Below, piece by piece: positions 8,234-18,129 of a DNA stretch of 64,000 nt. This stretch comes from Gottschalkia acidurici 9a. GTDB lineage: Bacteria > Bacillota > Clostridia > Tissierellales > Gottschalkiaceae. The notes beneath the pieces are model-generated. The model saw only the letters and a program-made list of their open reading frames with translations. It did not search any database and had not been told where the DNA came from. Numbering within the stretch: position 1 is the first letter of the stretch; the number at the start of each line of letters is the position of its first letter. A program made the position numbers and the translations under genes. The DNA lies in NCBI RefSeq assembly GCF_000299355.1, contig NC_018664.1, positions 1,844,380-1,908,379 on the forward strand, given 5' to 3'.

Positions 8234-8623
8234 TTAATTTTTTTGTATGACTATCGTATTTTCTTGAAAATACACCTCATCAGCAATACAGTTTATTAGA
8301 AATAATCCTCTACCACTATTATTTAAGATATTATCATCTGATAGCTCACGACTCATAACTATATTTCTTGCTATGTCCCCACTGTCTTCTATCTCAAATT
8401 TTACATATCTATCTTGACATTCATATTCATACCTTAGATATATAGGCTTTTCATCATCTTTTTTGTTCCCATGATTAAAAGCATTAGTTAGAGCTTCCGT
8501 AAGAATTAGTTTGACGTCAAAGTAATTGTCATGACATCTAATATCTTCAATTATTTTGTCAATAATGCTTTCATATTTAGATAAACCATACAATACAAAG
8601 CTATCTGTTCTCAATTCAATCAC
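8234..8623 (-). CDS. RsbW/SpoIIAB-like anti-sigma factor serine kinase (HATPase_c_2)
   Basis: A 129-residue GHKL ATPase. The N box is LTEALTNAFNHGNK (about residues 41-54), followed by the G1-like FEIEDSG and the G2-like NSGRGLFLINCIADE. This is the fold of RsbW and SpoIIAB, which phosphorylate STAS proteins and sequester sigma factors. It is the first gene of the operon kinase-receptor-STAS-unknown. No sigma factor gene is adjacent, so the kinase target may be only the STAS protein or a non-sigma partner. The ATG at 8623 follows AGGAGGTGATTG, a strong ribosome-binding site. Confidence 0.92.
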   Translation of the reverse strand: MIELRTDSFVLYGLSKYESIIDKIIEDIRCHDNYFDVKLILTEALTNAFNHGNKKDDEKPIYLRYEYECQDRYVKFEIEDSGDIARNIVMSRELSDDNILNNSGRGLFLINCIADEVYFQENTIVIQKN

Positions 8624-8761
8624 CTCCTTTTGACTGTTTTCACCTAAATAGATTATTTCTTAGTAATTATACTACAATAGAAGAAAATATTACATATATT
8701 ATGACAAAATATATTATTATTTTCTCTATAACAATATCTTCGACTTTTATTTTAAATTTTA

Positions 8762-8813
8762 AAGTAGCCTTTCTTATTTTTGTTAACTTATCACAAAATA
8801 AGAAAGGCTACTT
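8762..8813 (-). terminator. Terminator downstream of metY
   Basis: A 19-bp perfect stem (8762-8780 with 8795-8813) has a 14-base loop and lies 34 bases after the metY stop. It is followed by an A/T-rich stretch with no strong T-run on the minus strand. It may serve both strands. Confidence 0.7.
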
Positions 8814-8847
8814 CTATAAAAACTATCTTTTATTATATTTAATTTTA

Positions 8848-10152
<1,305 letters not shown>

Positions 10153-10199
10153 TTAATAAAGTTTTCATATCTGTTTAGTTGGTTTTAACTCACGAAATT

Positions 10200-10265
10200 A
10201 AATACTTAAATTTAAGTATTTTTATCTATTTAGTAGATATTACTACGTTCAGATTATATTGTCAA
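10200..10265 (-). promoter_or_regulatory. metY promoter and downstream palindrome
   Basis: On the minus strand TTGACA (10260-10265) and TAATAT (10237-10242) are separated by 17 bases, giving a start site near 10230. A perfect 22-base palindrome, AAATACTTAAA and its complement (10200-10221), lies just downstream of the start site. That place suits a repressor roadblock or a transcript hairpin. The binding protein is unknown. Confidence 0.6.
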
Positions 10266-10283
10266 TAGTATTTTAAATTTTTT

Positions 10284-10331
10284 ATAAAATAAAAAGCCCC
10301 TTATCGGTATAAAAGGGACTTTTTATTTTAT
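10284..10331 (-). terminator. Terminator of the flavoprotein gene
   Basis: A hairpin with an A/T-rich outer stem and a GCCCCTT/AAGGGAC inner stem with one mismatch. It overlaps the stop codon of the gene ending at 10328 and is followed on the minus strand by AAATT-rich sequence. It separates this gene from the metY promoter. Confidence 0.7.
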
Positions 10332-11533
10332 AAGCTTTCTAGAATTTCAGTAACACTCATTTTTTTCTCTAATTGTTTTGATATATCTGTTTCATTTTCT
10401 ATAGCTTTTTTAATTTTTGGTGTTTTATTTATATCGTTTAAAATTATTCCACCAGTAACTTTATTGTTAGTTACACATAGCTTATAATGAGCATTCTTAT
10501 CTGCATCTATTTCTTCACATATGTCATCGTATTCCTTAACATTTCCTGTAGAAAACAACGAGTTGCTTCCTATTCTTAATAATGTTGCTAATTCAGTTAG
10601 TGAATATTCTTTATTTCCACCAGTCATATTTTCTCCAGCTATTTTACCTTGCTCACTAGAAATTCCCCATAAGCCTATTACCATACCATTGATTTCTACT
10701 ACATCTCCTGCAGCATAAATGTCATTTACATTTGTACTCATATACCTATCTACTTGTATTCCTTTTTCATACTTAATATTAGTTTCTTTTACCACGTCTA
10801 TTCTAGGTCTAACCCCTGCAGAAATTAAAACAGCATCTGTTTTCAATTCAGTGCCATCGCTTAATTTAAGTGCACTTACAGAAGATTCTCCGATTATTTC
10901 TTCAGTTGAAACACCAAGATACAAGTTAAGTCCACTTTTTTTCAAAATATCACCAAACTCTTCAGACATTTTTTCATCTAATTGTCTTGGTAGTAATTGG
11001 GGAAAGAACTCAACTACATTTACTTCTTTTCCTAATGATTTAATAGCCCATGCTGCTTCTAACCCTAATAGTCCTCCTCCAAGCACAGTTATACTATTAC
11101 ATTTCTCAAAATACTTTTTTATTTTTTCTAAATCATCTATAGTTCTAAGAGAAAAAACTCCTTGTTTATCATTTCCTTTAATAGGAGGGATAAATGATTG
11201 ACTCCCAGTTGCTATTAGTAACTTATCATAATCTATAGTTTCCCCGTCCATAAGAGATATATTTTTATTTTCAGTGTCTATATTTTCAACTTTCTTTTCT
11301 AATAATACATCAATTTTTCTTTCCTTATACCAATTTTCGTCACGTACAAATAGCTCTTTATCTGTGAATGTTTTGCTTATACCTTCAGACAACCTTATTC
11401 TATAATACGTTAAATACTTCTCATCTGTAATAATAGTAATACTGCCGCCTTCATCCTTCTTTCTTATTACTTCAGCAGCAGATAGTCCTGCAACTCCGTT
11501 CCCTATGATTAAATACCTCTTCTTTATGGTCAT
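10328..11533 (-). CDS. FAD-dependent NAD(P)H oxidoreductase, NADH:rubredoxin reductase/NirB-N-terminal type
   Basis: A 401-residue flavoprotein of the pyridine nucleotide-disulfide family. The FAD-binding dinucleotide fold is at the N-terminus (YLIIGNGVAGLSAAEVIR). A second dinucleotide fold for NAD(P)H is at about 147-180 (ITVLGGGLLGLEAAWA), and the C-terminal FAD motif is NDIYAAGDVVE. It lacks the redox-active CxxC of thioredoxin reductases. In clostridia such enzymes pass electrons from NADH to rubredoxin in oxygen and peroxide detoxification. Related domains occur in assimilatory nitrite reductases. No rubredoxin gene is adjacent, so the acceptor is open. A CheV-type gene lies 45 bases upstream. 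Confidence 0.88.
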   Translation of the reverse strand: MTIKKRYLIIGNGVAGLSAAEVIRKKDEGGSITIITDEKYLTYYRIRLSEGISKTFTDKELFVRDENWYKERKIDVLLEKKVENIDTENKNISLMDGETIDYDKLLIATGSQSFIPPIKGNDKQGVFSLRTIDDLEKIKKYFEKCNSITVLGGGLLGLEAAWAIKSLGKEVNVVEFFPQLLPRQLDEKMSEEFGDILKKSGLNLYLGVSTEEIIGESSVSALKLSDGTELKTDAVLISAGVRPRIDVVKETNIKYEKGIQVDRYMSTNVNDIYAAGDVVEINGMVIGLWGISSEQGKIAGENMTGGNKEYSLTELATLLRIGSNSLFSTGNVKEYDDICEEIDADKNAHYKLCVTNNKVTGGIILNDINKTPKIKKAIENETDISKQLEKKMSVTEILESL

Positions 11534-11578
11534 TCTTCTATTCTCCTTATCTAAAACGTTTTTATAAAAACTTTGTTT

Positions 11579-12457
11579 TTATTCGAATTTTTTTAAAACG
11601 TCTATTAAGTGTTCAAACTCAGGCTTTGATATTTGTGCATCTGCCCCTACACTTTCACCCCTATGCTTTAGATCTTCACTAATAAGTGATGAAAACAATA
11701 TAACTGGTAACTTATTGTATATTTTATTTTCTTTAATCTTTTTAGTTAAAGTCAAGCCATCCATAGATGGCATCTCTATGTCTGTTATTAAGCAAAACAG
11801 TTCATCTATACTTCCCAAAGAGTTTATATACTCCCATGTATCTGCACCATTTTTAAATTTAACTATATCTTTTACACCTGAGTTTTCTAAAGCTTGTTCA
11901 AGTACATTTATAAGAAAAGGTGAGTCTTCTGCTATAACTACCTTTTTTCCTCTTAAGTCTAAGCTTTTATTAAATTTTGTATTATCTTCAATTACACTTG
12001 TATTATCTGATACTATTTTTTCAAAGTCTAATAGTAGTATTATATCTTCCTTTTTTACTATTCCAACTAAAGGTGAATTTGTCTTATTATTTATCATATC
12101 ACTAGGTTGTTCTATGTCTTCCCATGACAATCTATTTATTCCAACTACACTGCTAACTTCAAATGCATATGTATTATTATTAAAATGTGTTACTATAAAA
12201 AATCTATCTTTCTCTGGTATACCTGATGGAAAGTTTAATATCTCCTCAAGTCTTATAACATTTATAACTTGCCCTCTGTGATTTATAACTCCTTCTACTC
12301 CTTCAGGCATATTAGGCACTTGAGTTATTGGCTGATGTGTTATAATACTTTCAACTTTTGCTACATTTATTCCAAATATTCCTTTACCTACTTTGAAAAC
12401 TACTATTTCCAGTTCATTAGTACCCGTTTCTAATAATATCTTATTTTCCATATACAT
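11579..12457 (-). CDS. cheV: CheV-type chemotaxis adaptor (CheW + receiver domain)
   Basis: Residues about 15-155 form a CheW coupling domain (EIVVFKVGKGIFGINVAKV, then GVINHRGQVINVIRLEE). Residues about 172-290 form a response-regulator receiver (KKVVIAEDSPFL) with the phospho-acceptor in CLITDIEMPSMDG and the conserved lysine in AQISKPE. CheV couples receptors to CheA and tunes signalling by phosphorylation. I place the start at the ATG at 12457, four bases after an AAGGGG ribosome-binding site, rather than at the TTG one codon earlier. No cheA or cheY is in the window, so it works with a distant chemotaxis cluster. Confidence 0.92.
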   Translation of the reverse strand: MYMENKILLETGTNELEIVVFKVGKGIFGINVAKVESIITHQPITQVPNMPEGVEGVINHRGQVINVIRLEEILNFPSGIPEKDRFFIVTHFNNNTYAFEVSSVVGINRLSWEDIEQPSDMINNKTNSPLVGIVKKEDIILLLDFEKIVSDNTSVIEDNTKFNKSLDLRGKKVVIAEDSPFLINVLEQALENSGVKDIVKFKNGADTWEYINSLGSIDELFCLITDIEMPSMDGLTLTKKIKENKIYNKLPVILFSSLISEDLKHRGESVGADAQISKPEFEHLIDVLKKFE

Positions 12458-12663
12458 CAATCCCCTTACAAATTAATTTTTAGAGAAATTTAACAATATT
12501 TAATGATTCTATATTTTTATTTCTTGTATTTATATATGTACCCTAAAGTATGTACTTTAAAATATAAAAGTACTATTCTACTGCTAAATATTACATATTC
12601 TATAATAGTGCATATTTCTCCTTTATTTCCTATAATATTTCATCGTTTCAAGCATTAATAAAA

Positions 12664-12715
12664 AAAGGTAATGTCTTTTTTAAATTACCTAAATAATTTT
12701 CAAGACATTACCTTT
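12664..12715 (-). terminator. Terminator of the AEC transporter gene
   Basis: A 14-bp perfect stem (12664-12677 with 12702-12715, arm AAAGGTAATGTCTT) is followed on the minus strand by a T-run. It lies 28 bases after the stop of the transporter gene. Confidence 0.75.
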
Positions 12716-12743
12716 ATATTAAATTATTATTTTATTAATTATA

Positions 12744-13709
12744 TTATGCACCAAATAATTTTATAACCATAAACACTATCGCTGGAGTTGTTATTAAGTT
12801 AAATAGCGTAGTCATGAAAACTGCTAGTGAAGCTGTGTTATAGTCAGTCTCATATCTTCTAGCAAACATAGCCGCATCTGCTGCTGTTGGCATACCACTT
12901 AAAAGAGCTATAACCCCCGCAACTACAGCTGGTACTGATAGTAATTTACATACTCCAATAATAACTAATGGCATAAATACGATTCTAAATAACGTTATAA
13001 CCCATAGTCTTCCATTTTTAAATGCTGATCCTATGTTAGTTGTAGCTAATATCCCCCCAACAACTACCATAGCCAACGGTGTCGACATATGTCCTATTGT
13101 TCCTAGTGGTTCAGCTAAAACTGGTGGTATTTTCACTGGTGATATGAATAATAGAGCTCCTAAAATAGCTGCAGCCATTCCAGGGTTTAATAATATTTGT
13201 TTAACAGGATTTCCTTTTACTTTTGCCGCTTCTCTTATCTGAGGATCATCAGATGATTCTCCTAACATTTTAATTCCTATTGTCCAAGCGAATACATTAA
13301 ATAATATATTATATACAACAGCATAGAATAACCCGTCATCACCATATATAGCTTGTGCCATTGGGAATCCCATAAGTGCTGTATTTGGGAATATCATTAA
13401 AAATCTATATACACCTTGCTTATTCTTTTCTACATCAAATCTACTAGCAACTACTTTAGATAGAAGGATAGCTATTATATAAGCAATAAGTCCAACTCCT
13501 AATACTATACCACTCATAGTTAATTTATCCCATGAGAATTCCTTATTTAATGAAATGAATATTACAACAGGTAACGTGAACTTTAATACGAATTTAGATA
13601 GTCCAGATATCATCTCATCCGTTGTGATTTCTAACTTTCTAACAATATACCCCGCAATCAGCATTACAAATACCATACCTGTTTGCGTTAAAATGTTTGC
13701 AAAAGACAT
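12744..13709 (-). CDS. AEC family transporter (auxin efflux carrier/malate permease type)
   Basis: A 321-residue integral membrane protein with about ten hydrophobic segments in two halves separated by a hydrophilic stretch (MLGESSDDPQIREAAKVKGNPVK, residues about 149-171). The family signature of the second half is seen in PLAMVVVGGIL and SGMPTAADAAMFARRY. Bacterial AEC proteins move organic acids such as malate across the cytoplasmic membrane. The substrate cannot be told from sequence. It is a single gene with its own terminator. Confidence 0.9.
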   Translation of the reverse strand: MSFANILTQTGMVFVMLIAGYIVRKLEITTDEMISGLSKFVLKFTLPVVIFISLNKEFSWDKLTMSGIVLGVGLIAYIIAILLSKVVASRFDVEKNKQGVYRFLMIFPNTALMGFPMAQAIYGDDGLFYAVVYNILFNVFAWTIGIKMLGESSDDPQIREAAKVKGNPVKQILLNPGMAAAILGALLFISPVKIPPVLAEPLGTIGHMSTPLAMVVVGGILATTNIGSAFKNGRLWVITLFRIVFMPLVIIGVCKLLSVPAVVAGVIALLSGMPTAADAAMFARRYETDYNTASLAVFMTTLFNLITTPAIVFMVIKLFGA

Positions 13710-13958
13710 TAATCTTCCTCCTCTAATTTTAAGTAAGCTTTTTTATATCTCTTATTCTTTCCCATGGGTGTTCCTTTAATGTTTTTATTTTTAAAATAAA
13801 ACGTTTTCATAATTGACATTAATAATAGGTATATACTTATTATCTATAAAATAAAATGAATATTTTATACAATCACATTATATATCTTTAAGTCGAATCT
13901 TGTCAACGTTTTTTGAATTATTTTGTCGCTAAATGTCGTAAATGGTTGTAAATACAGA

Positions 13959-14003
13959 AAAACTCCCTTTAAAAGGCTTTATATTACTTTTAAAGGGAGT
14001 TTT
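13959..14003 (-). terminator. nrdDG terminator
   Basis: A 17-bp perfect stem (13959-13975 with 13987-14003, arm AAAACTCCCTTTAAAAG) has an 11-base loop. It starts 3 bases after the nrdG stop. Confidence 0.85.
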
Positions 14004-14006
14004 CGT

Positions 14007-14516
14007 TTATATATCCGCGAATACTATTTTATTATTTAATTTGGTTTCCTTTACATCTATTATTCTTTGATTTTCAGATCCTTTGAATCTTAACTTTAAA
14101 TTCTTTTTTTGAACATCGAACTTACCATCCACTAATATATCTGTATTCTCAAGTAGTTCTGACCACCCATATATATCAGAGGAACTTTTTACTATCTGCT
14201 CATAGGTATATCCTGTATATGTCATAACATTATACCCTAAATCTTTTACCTCTTTTGCTAGCTTAGAGAGAATCTTTGCTTGTTCAAAAGGCTCTCCACC
14301 ACTTAATGTAATTCCGTCTAACAATGGATTTTCTTTAATCTTATCTATTATATTTTTTACACTAATGATTTCTCCACCATCGAATGCGTGCGTGTGTACA
14401 TTATGACATCCGGGACATTTATGTTTACATCCTTGGACAAATACTACAAGACGTATTCCTGGCCCATCTACTATTGACTCTTCTACTATTCCTGCAATTC
14501 TTATGGTATTTGTCAT
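14007..14516 (-). CDS. nrdG: Anaerobic ribonucleotide reductase activating enzyme NrdG
   Basis: A radical-SAM enzyme that installs the glycyl radical on NrdD under anaerobic conditions. The cluster motif is CKHKCPGCHN (CxxxCxxC, about residues 29-38), followed by GITLSGGEPFEQA, the SAM-binding GGEP segment. The start is placed at the second ATG (14516), seven bases after AAGGAG; the first ATG at 14522 is only one base from it. It directly follows nrdD and shares its transcript. Length (169 aa) is normal. Confidence 0.95.
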   Translation of the reverse strand: MTNTIRIAGIVEESIVDGPGIRLVVFVQGCKHKCPGCHNVHTHAFDGGEIISVKNIIDKIKENPLLDGITLSGGEPFEQAKILSKLAKEVKDLGYNVMTYTGYTYEQIVKSSSDIYGWSELLENTDILVDGKFDVQKKNLKLRFKGSENQRIIDVKETKLNNKIVFADI

Positions 14517-14527
14517 ACACATTCTCC

Positions 14528-16849
14528 TTACTTATTGATTCCGTGCTTTACTCTATCACTTTCTTCAGCTTTCTTTGCATCATTAAATCTATCTAAAGTT
14601 CCTACTAAGTATCCTGTTATTCTACGGATTCTCTCAAACTTTATATCTCCTTCTTCTCTATCACATCCAGGGCATACATCTTCAATTATTCCAGAGTATC
14701 CACAAACTGGATCTCTATCTACTGGATGATTTATAGATCCATATCCTATTCCAGACTCCTTCATAGCTTTTATAATTTTCTCAAAAGCCTCTATATTTTG
14801 AGAAGGAGCTCCATCAAGCTCAACATAAGTTATATGTCCTCCGTTAGTAAGTTCATGATATGGCGCTTCTCTTCTTATCTTATCAAAAGCTGTAGTCTTA
14901 TGATAAACTGGCACATGGAAGCTATTAGTATAGTACTCTCTATCAGTAACTCCTTCAATTTCTCCAAACTCTTCTCTATCAATTTTAGTGAATCGTCCAG
15001 CAGTTCCTTCTGCAGGCGTAGCTATAAGAGAGAAGTTTAATTTATGTTGATTTGAAGCATCATCCATACGCTTTCTCATATGAGCTATTATCTCAATTCC
15101 AAGTTTTTGAGATTCATCTGACTCTCCATGATGTTCTCCTGTTAATGCCTTTAAGCATTCTGCTAATCCTATGAATCCAGCTGTTAGTGTTCCATGCTTC
15201 AATACTTCTCGGATTTCATCATCTCTATCAAGTTTATCAGAATCTATCCAAACACCTTGACCCATTAAAAATGGGAAATTCTTAACTTTCTTTCTCGCTT
15301 GTATTTCAAATCTATCTAATAACTGTTCTATTACAAGATCTACCTTCTCATCTAACTCTCTAAAAAACCCTTCTAAATTTCCATTATTATTTAAAGCAAT
15401 TCTTGGTAGATTTATAGTTGTAAAGCTTAAATTACCTCTTCCATAAACTATTTCTCTAGACTTATCATGAATGTTTTGCATTACTCTGGTTCTACATCCC
15501 ATATAAGCTATCTCAGTTTCTGGACGGCCTTCTCTATAGTTTGTTATATTAAAAGGAGCATCTATAAAAGAGAAGTTTGGGAATAGTCTTTTAGCACTAA
15601 CTCTACATGCAAGTTTGAATAAATCGTAGTTAACATCTTCACTATTATAGTTTACCCCTTCTTTTACCTTAAATATTTGTATAGGGAATATAGGAGTTTC
15701 TCCATTTCCTAGCCCAGCCTCTGTTGCTAAAAGAAGATTTTTAACTACCATTCTTCCTTCTAGAGACGTGTCCGTACCGTAATTTATTGAACTGAATGGC
15801 ACTTGTGCCCCTGCTCTACTATGCATAGTGTTCAAATTATGGATTAATGCTTCCATAGCTTGATAAGTGTTTCTATCTGTTTCTTTATATGCTTTCTCAC
15901 TTGCAAATTTTTGTGCTTTAATTATCATGTCTACATCATCAAAATATTTTGAAAGATATTCTCTCTCAATTTGCATATTACTCTCTTCTACTTTTAAATT
16001 AGGTACTATATTATGATCTTCTTTTATTTGAGAAAATACTTGCTTTACTATTTCCTCTGAGTCCATATTACCTGTAAGTAACTCTAAAGTATTAACAATA
16101 TACTTCATATAAAGTTTTGCATAAGTCTTTGATACACCAGGAGCTATACCATAATCAAAATTTGGAACACTTTGACCACCATGTTGATCATTCTGATTTG
16201 ATTGAATAGCTATACATGCAAGAGCTGAATAACTTTGAATATCATTTGGCTCTCTTAAATGTCCGTGACCTGTACTAAATCCACCCTTAAATAGTTGTTC
16301 TATATCAATTTGACAACATGTAGTTGTAAGTGCTAAAAAGTCTAGATCATGTATATGTATTTCACCCTTTTTATGAGCTTTCGAGTATTCTGGTTTTAAC
16401 ATAAACATATTATAGAACTGTTTTGCACCTTCAGAACCATACTTAAGCATTGTTCCCATAGCTGTGTTTCCATCTATATTAGCATTTTCACGTTTTACAT
16501 CAGTATCTTCTGCTTCTTTGAAAGTTAAGTCCTCATATATTCTCATAAGCTTAGTATTCATTTCTCTTAATCTAGTTCTTTCAGCTCTATAGATTATGTA
16601 CGCCTTTGCAGTTTCAGCCCAGTCATTCTCTATAAGTACTTTCTCAACTATATCTTGTACCTGCTCAACTGATGGTGTTTGATCAGTGATTTCTACTCTA
16701 ACACGCCCAGCTATATCTTCAGATAGTTTAAGAGCAGCATTGTAATCTGTAGCTCCCACCGAACTCGACGCTCTAAATATTGCATTTGCAATCTTCTCTA
16801 TGTTAAAAGCTACTTCTCTTCCGTCTCTTTTTTTAATTTTTGTTATCAT
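14528..16849 (-). CDS. nrdD: Anaerobic ribonucleoside-triphosphate reductase NrdD (class III)
   Basis: A 773-residue class III reductase that makes dNTPs without oxygen, using formate as reductant. An N-terminal ATP-cone (ITKIKKRDGREVAFNIEKIA, residues 1-90) provides allosteric control. The catalytic barrel follows, and the C-terminus has the zinc-binding cysteines of DPVCGYSGIIEDVCPGCDR. After that comes the radical-bearing glycine segment IRRITGYLVGT. It is the first gene of nrdD-nrdG. Tandem NrdR-like boxes overlap its promoter, which fits control by the ATP-cone repressor NrdR, encoded elsewhere. Confidence 0.97.
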   Translation of the reverse strand: MITKIKKRDGREVAFNIEKIANAIFRASSSVGATDYNAALKLSEDIAGRVRVEITDQTPSVEQVQDIVEKVLIENDWAETAKAYIIYRAERTRLREMNTKLMRIYEDLTFKEAEDTDVKRENANIDGNTAMGTMLKYGSEGAKQFYNMFMLKPEYSKAHKKGEIHIHDLDFLALTTTCCQIDIEQLFKGGFSTGHGHLREPNDIQSYSALACIAIQSNQNDQHGGQSVPNFDYGIAPGVSKTYAKLYMKYIVNTLELLTGNMDSEEIVKQVFSQIKEDHNIVPNLKVEESNMQIEREYLSKYFDDVDMIIKAQKFASEKAYKETDRNTYQAMEALIHNLNTMHSRAGAQVPFSSINYGTDTSLEGRMVVKNLLLATEAGLGNGETPIFPIQIFKVKEGVNYNSEDVNYDLFKLACRVSAKRLFPNFSFIDAPFNITNYREGRPETEIAYMGCRTRVMQNIHDKSREIVYGRGNLSFTTINLPRIALNNNGNLEGFFRELDEKVDLVIEQLLDRFEIQARKKVKNFPFLMGQGVWIDSDKLDRDDEIREVLKHGTLTAGFIGLAECLKALTGEHHGESDESQKLGIEIIAHMRKRMDDASNQHKLNFSLIATPAEGTAGRFTKIDREEFGEIEGVTDREYYTNSFHVPVYHKTTAFDKIRREAPYHELTNGGHITYVELDGAPSQNIEAFEKIIKAMKESGIGYGSINHPVDRDPVCGYSGIIEDVCPGCDREEGDIKFERIRRITGYLVGTLDRFNDAKKAEESDRVKHGINK

Positions 16850-16887
16850 TTAAATTCCTCCCTGTACCCTTAAGCATCCTAATACTC

Positions 16888-16937
16888 ATACCATATGTAG
16901 GTGTACTTAGTTTATCACTTACTATATGTAGGGTCAA
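16888..16937 (-). promoter_or_regulatory. nrdD promoter overlapped by two NrdR-like boxes
   Basis: On the minus strand TTGACC (16932-16937) and TAAACT (16909-16914) are 17 bases apart. Two similar 16-base elements, ACCCTACATATAGTAA (16919-16934) and CACCTACATATGGTAT (16888-16903), have starts 31 bases apart, three helical turns. Paired 16-base boxes at 31-32 base spacing over the promoter are the hallmark of NrdR regulation. The match to the published consensus is partial, so the call rests mainly on spacing and context. Confidence 0.6.
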
Positions 16938-17100
16938 TTATGATTTTTTGATATATTTCTTTATTAATTAGGTTTTTTAAGGTTTAAATATGAAATCATT
17001 GATTTTCTTATGTATATCTACGAAATAAAAATTTGAAAAATTAAAAATAGCGAGGATTGTGTATATATCCTCGCTCTGAAATTTTATACTCATATTAAAT

Positions 17101-18129
17101 TTATTTATTTAGTATGTTAATAAATAATTCATCTATATCTGGACTTTTATTTATCATACCTTTTTCTTTTAGCCACTTTGACTTATCCTCCCAAGATTTT
17201 TTTGTCTGTGATAGGAATGGCTCCTCCTCTGAATCCATCTTTGAAAGCAAGATATCTAGACTTTGCTTTTCTACAGATTTTGTTAGAGGAAAGCTGTCTT
17301 TTTGCTGATTCTTTAAAAGTATCTCTAGAGCCTCGTCTGGATTTTCCTTCATAAATTCAAATCCTTTTTTAGCCCCTCTTAAGAACTTTTCTAACTTATC
17401 TCTTTCATCATTAATAGTTTTATCATTTGCTACAAATACCATCTCATAATACTTTGGAACTCCATAATCTGAAGGGTCAAAGTAATTCACTTCAAGACCT
17501 TCATATTTCATTACTGGGACTTCATGATTTATAAGCCCACCTGTAGTTGCATCTACCTTCTTAGTTACCATAGATGATAATATTTCAAATCCAATATCTA
17601 TAATTTCTACCTTACTTGGATCTCCTCCATCCTTTTCTACCATGGTCTTTACATACTTTTCATTTAATAAGTTACCTGAATACCCTACAATTTTGCCCTC
17701 TAAGTCCTTAGGTCTCTCTATATTTTTTTCTTTTAAAGATATAACTACACTTAATGGTTCATGAACTACAGCTCCTATAGATTTTATAGGTATGTTCTCA
17801 TTCGCTCTGGCTATTATAACGTCTGGCTGATAATAGATTCCTACAGTTGCCTTTCCTGCTGCAGGTAAGGTCAATGGATCTGTAGCATTAGAAGGAAATT
17901 GAACATTTACCTTGATTCCTTCTTCTTCAAAATATCCTTTTTCAATTGCTGCGTATATAAAGCTATGAATAGCATTTGGATACCAATCTAATACTATATC
18001 AACTTCTTCTAATTTCTTATCTTGATTTCCATAAGAATTAGTACTTACATCTTTATCCTTGCTAGTTCCACAAGAAGTAATTAATAACAGTGTAACTAAT
18101 ATTATTGATAGAATTTTAATTTTTCTCAT
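17101..18129 (-). CDS. thiY: ABC transporter substrate-binding lipoprotein, NMT1/THI5-like (thiamine precursor)
   Basis: A 342-residue exported lipoprotein. A hydrophobic leader ends in the lipobox LITSC (lipid-modified Cys about residue 20). The mature part has the NMT1/THI5 fold of proteins that bind hydroxymethylpyrimidine-type thiamine precursors (VDIVLDWYPNAIHSFIYAAIEKGYF, GYSGNLLNEKY). It is the last gene of a TPP-riboswitch operon and its start overlaps the permease stop. The exact ligand, formylaminopyrimidine or HMP, is not determined by sequence; ThiY is the best match by context. Confidence 0.88.
   Translation of the reverse strand: MRKIKILSIILVTLLLITSCGTSKDKDVSTNSYGNQDKKLEEVDIVLDWYPNAIHSFIYAAIEKGYFEEEGIKVNVQFPSNATDPLTLPAAGKATVGIYYQPDVIIARANENIPIKSIGAVVHEPLSVVISLKEKNIERPKDLEGKIVGYSGNLLNEKYVKTMVEKDGGDPSKVEIIDIGFEILSSMVTKKVDATTGGLINHEVPVMKYEGLEVNYFDPSDYGVPKYYEMVFVANDKTINDERDKLEKFLRGAKKGFEFMKENPDEALEILLKNQQKDSFPLTKSVEKQSLDILLSKMDSEEEPFLSQTKKSWEDKSKWLKEKGMINKSPDIDELFINILNK

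Noticed and set aside
12552-12573. GTACTTT/AAAGTAC inverted repeat upstream of the cheV gene
   Set aside because: Only 7-base arms, no promoter elements placed convincingly around it.
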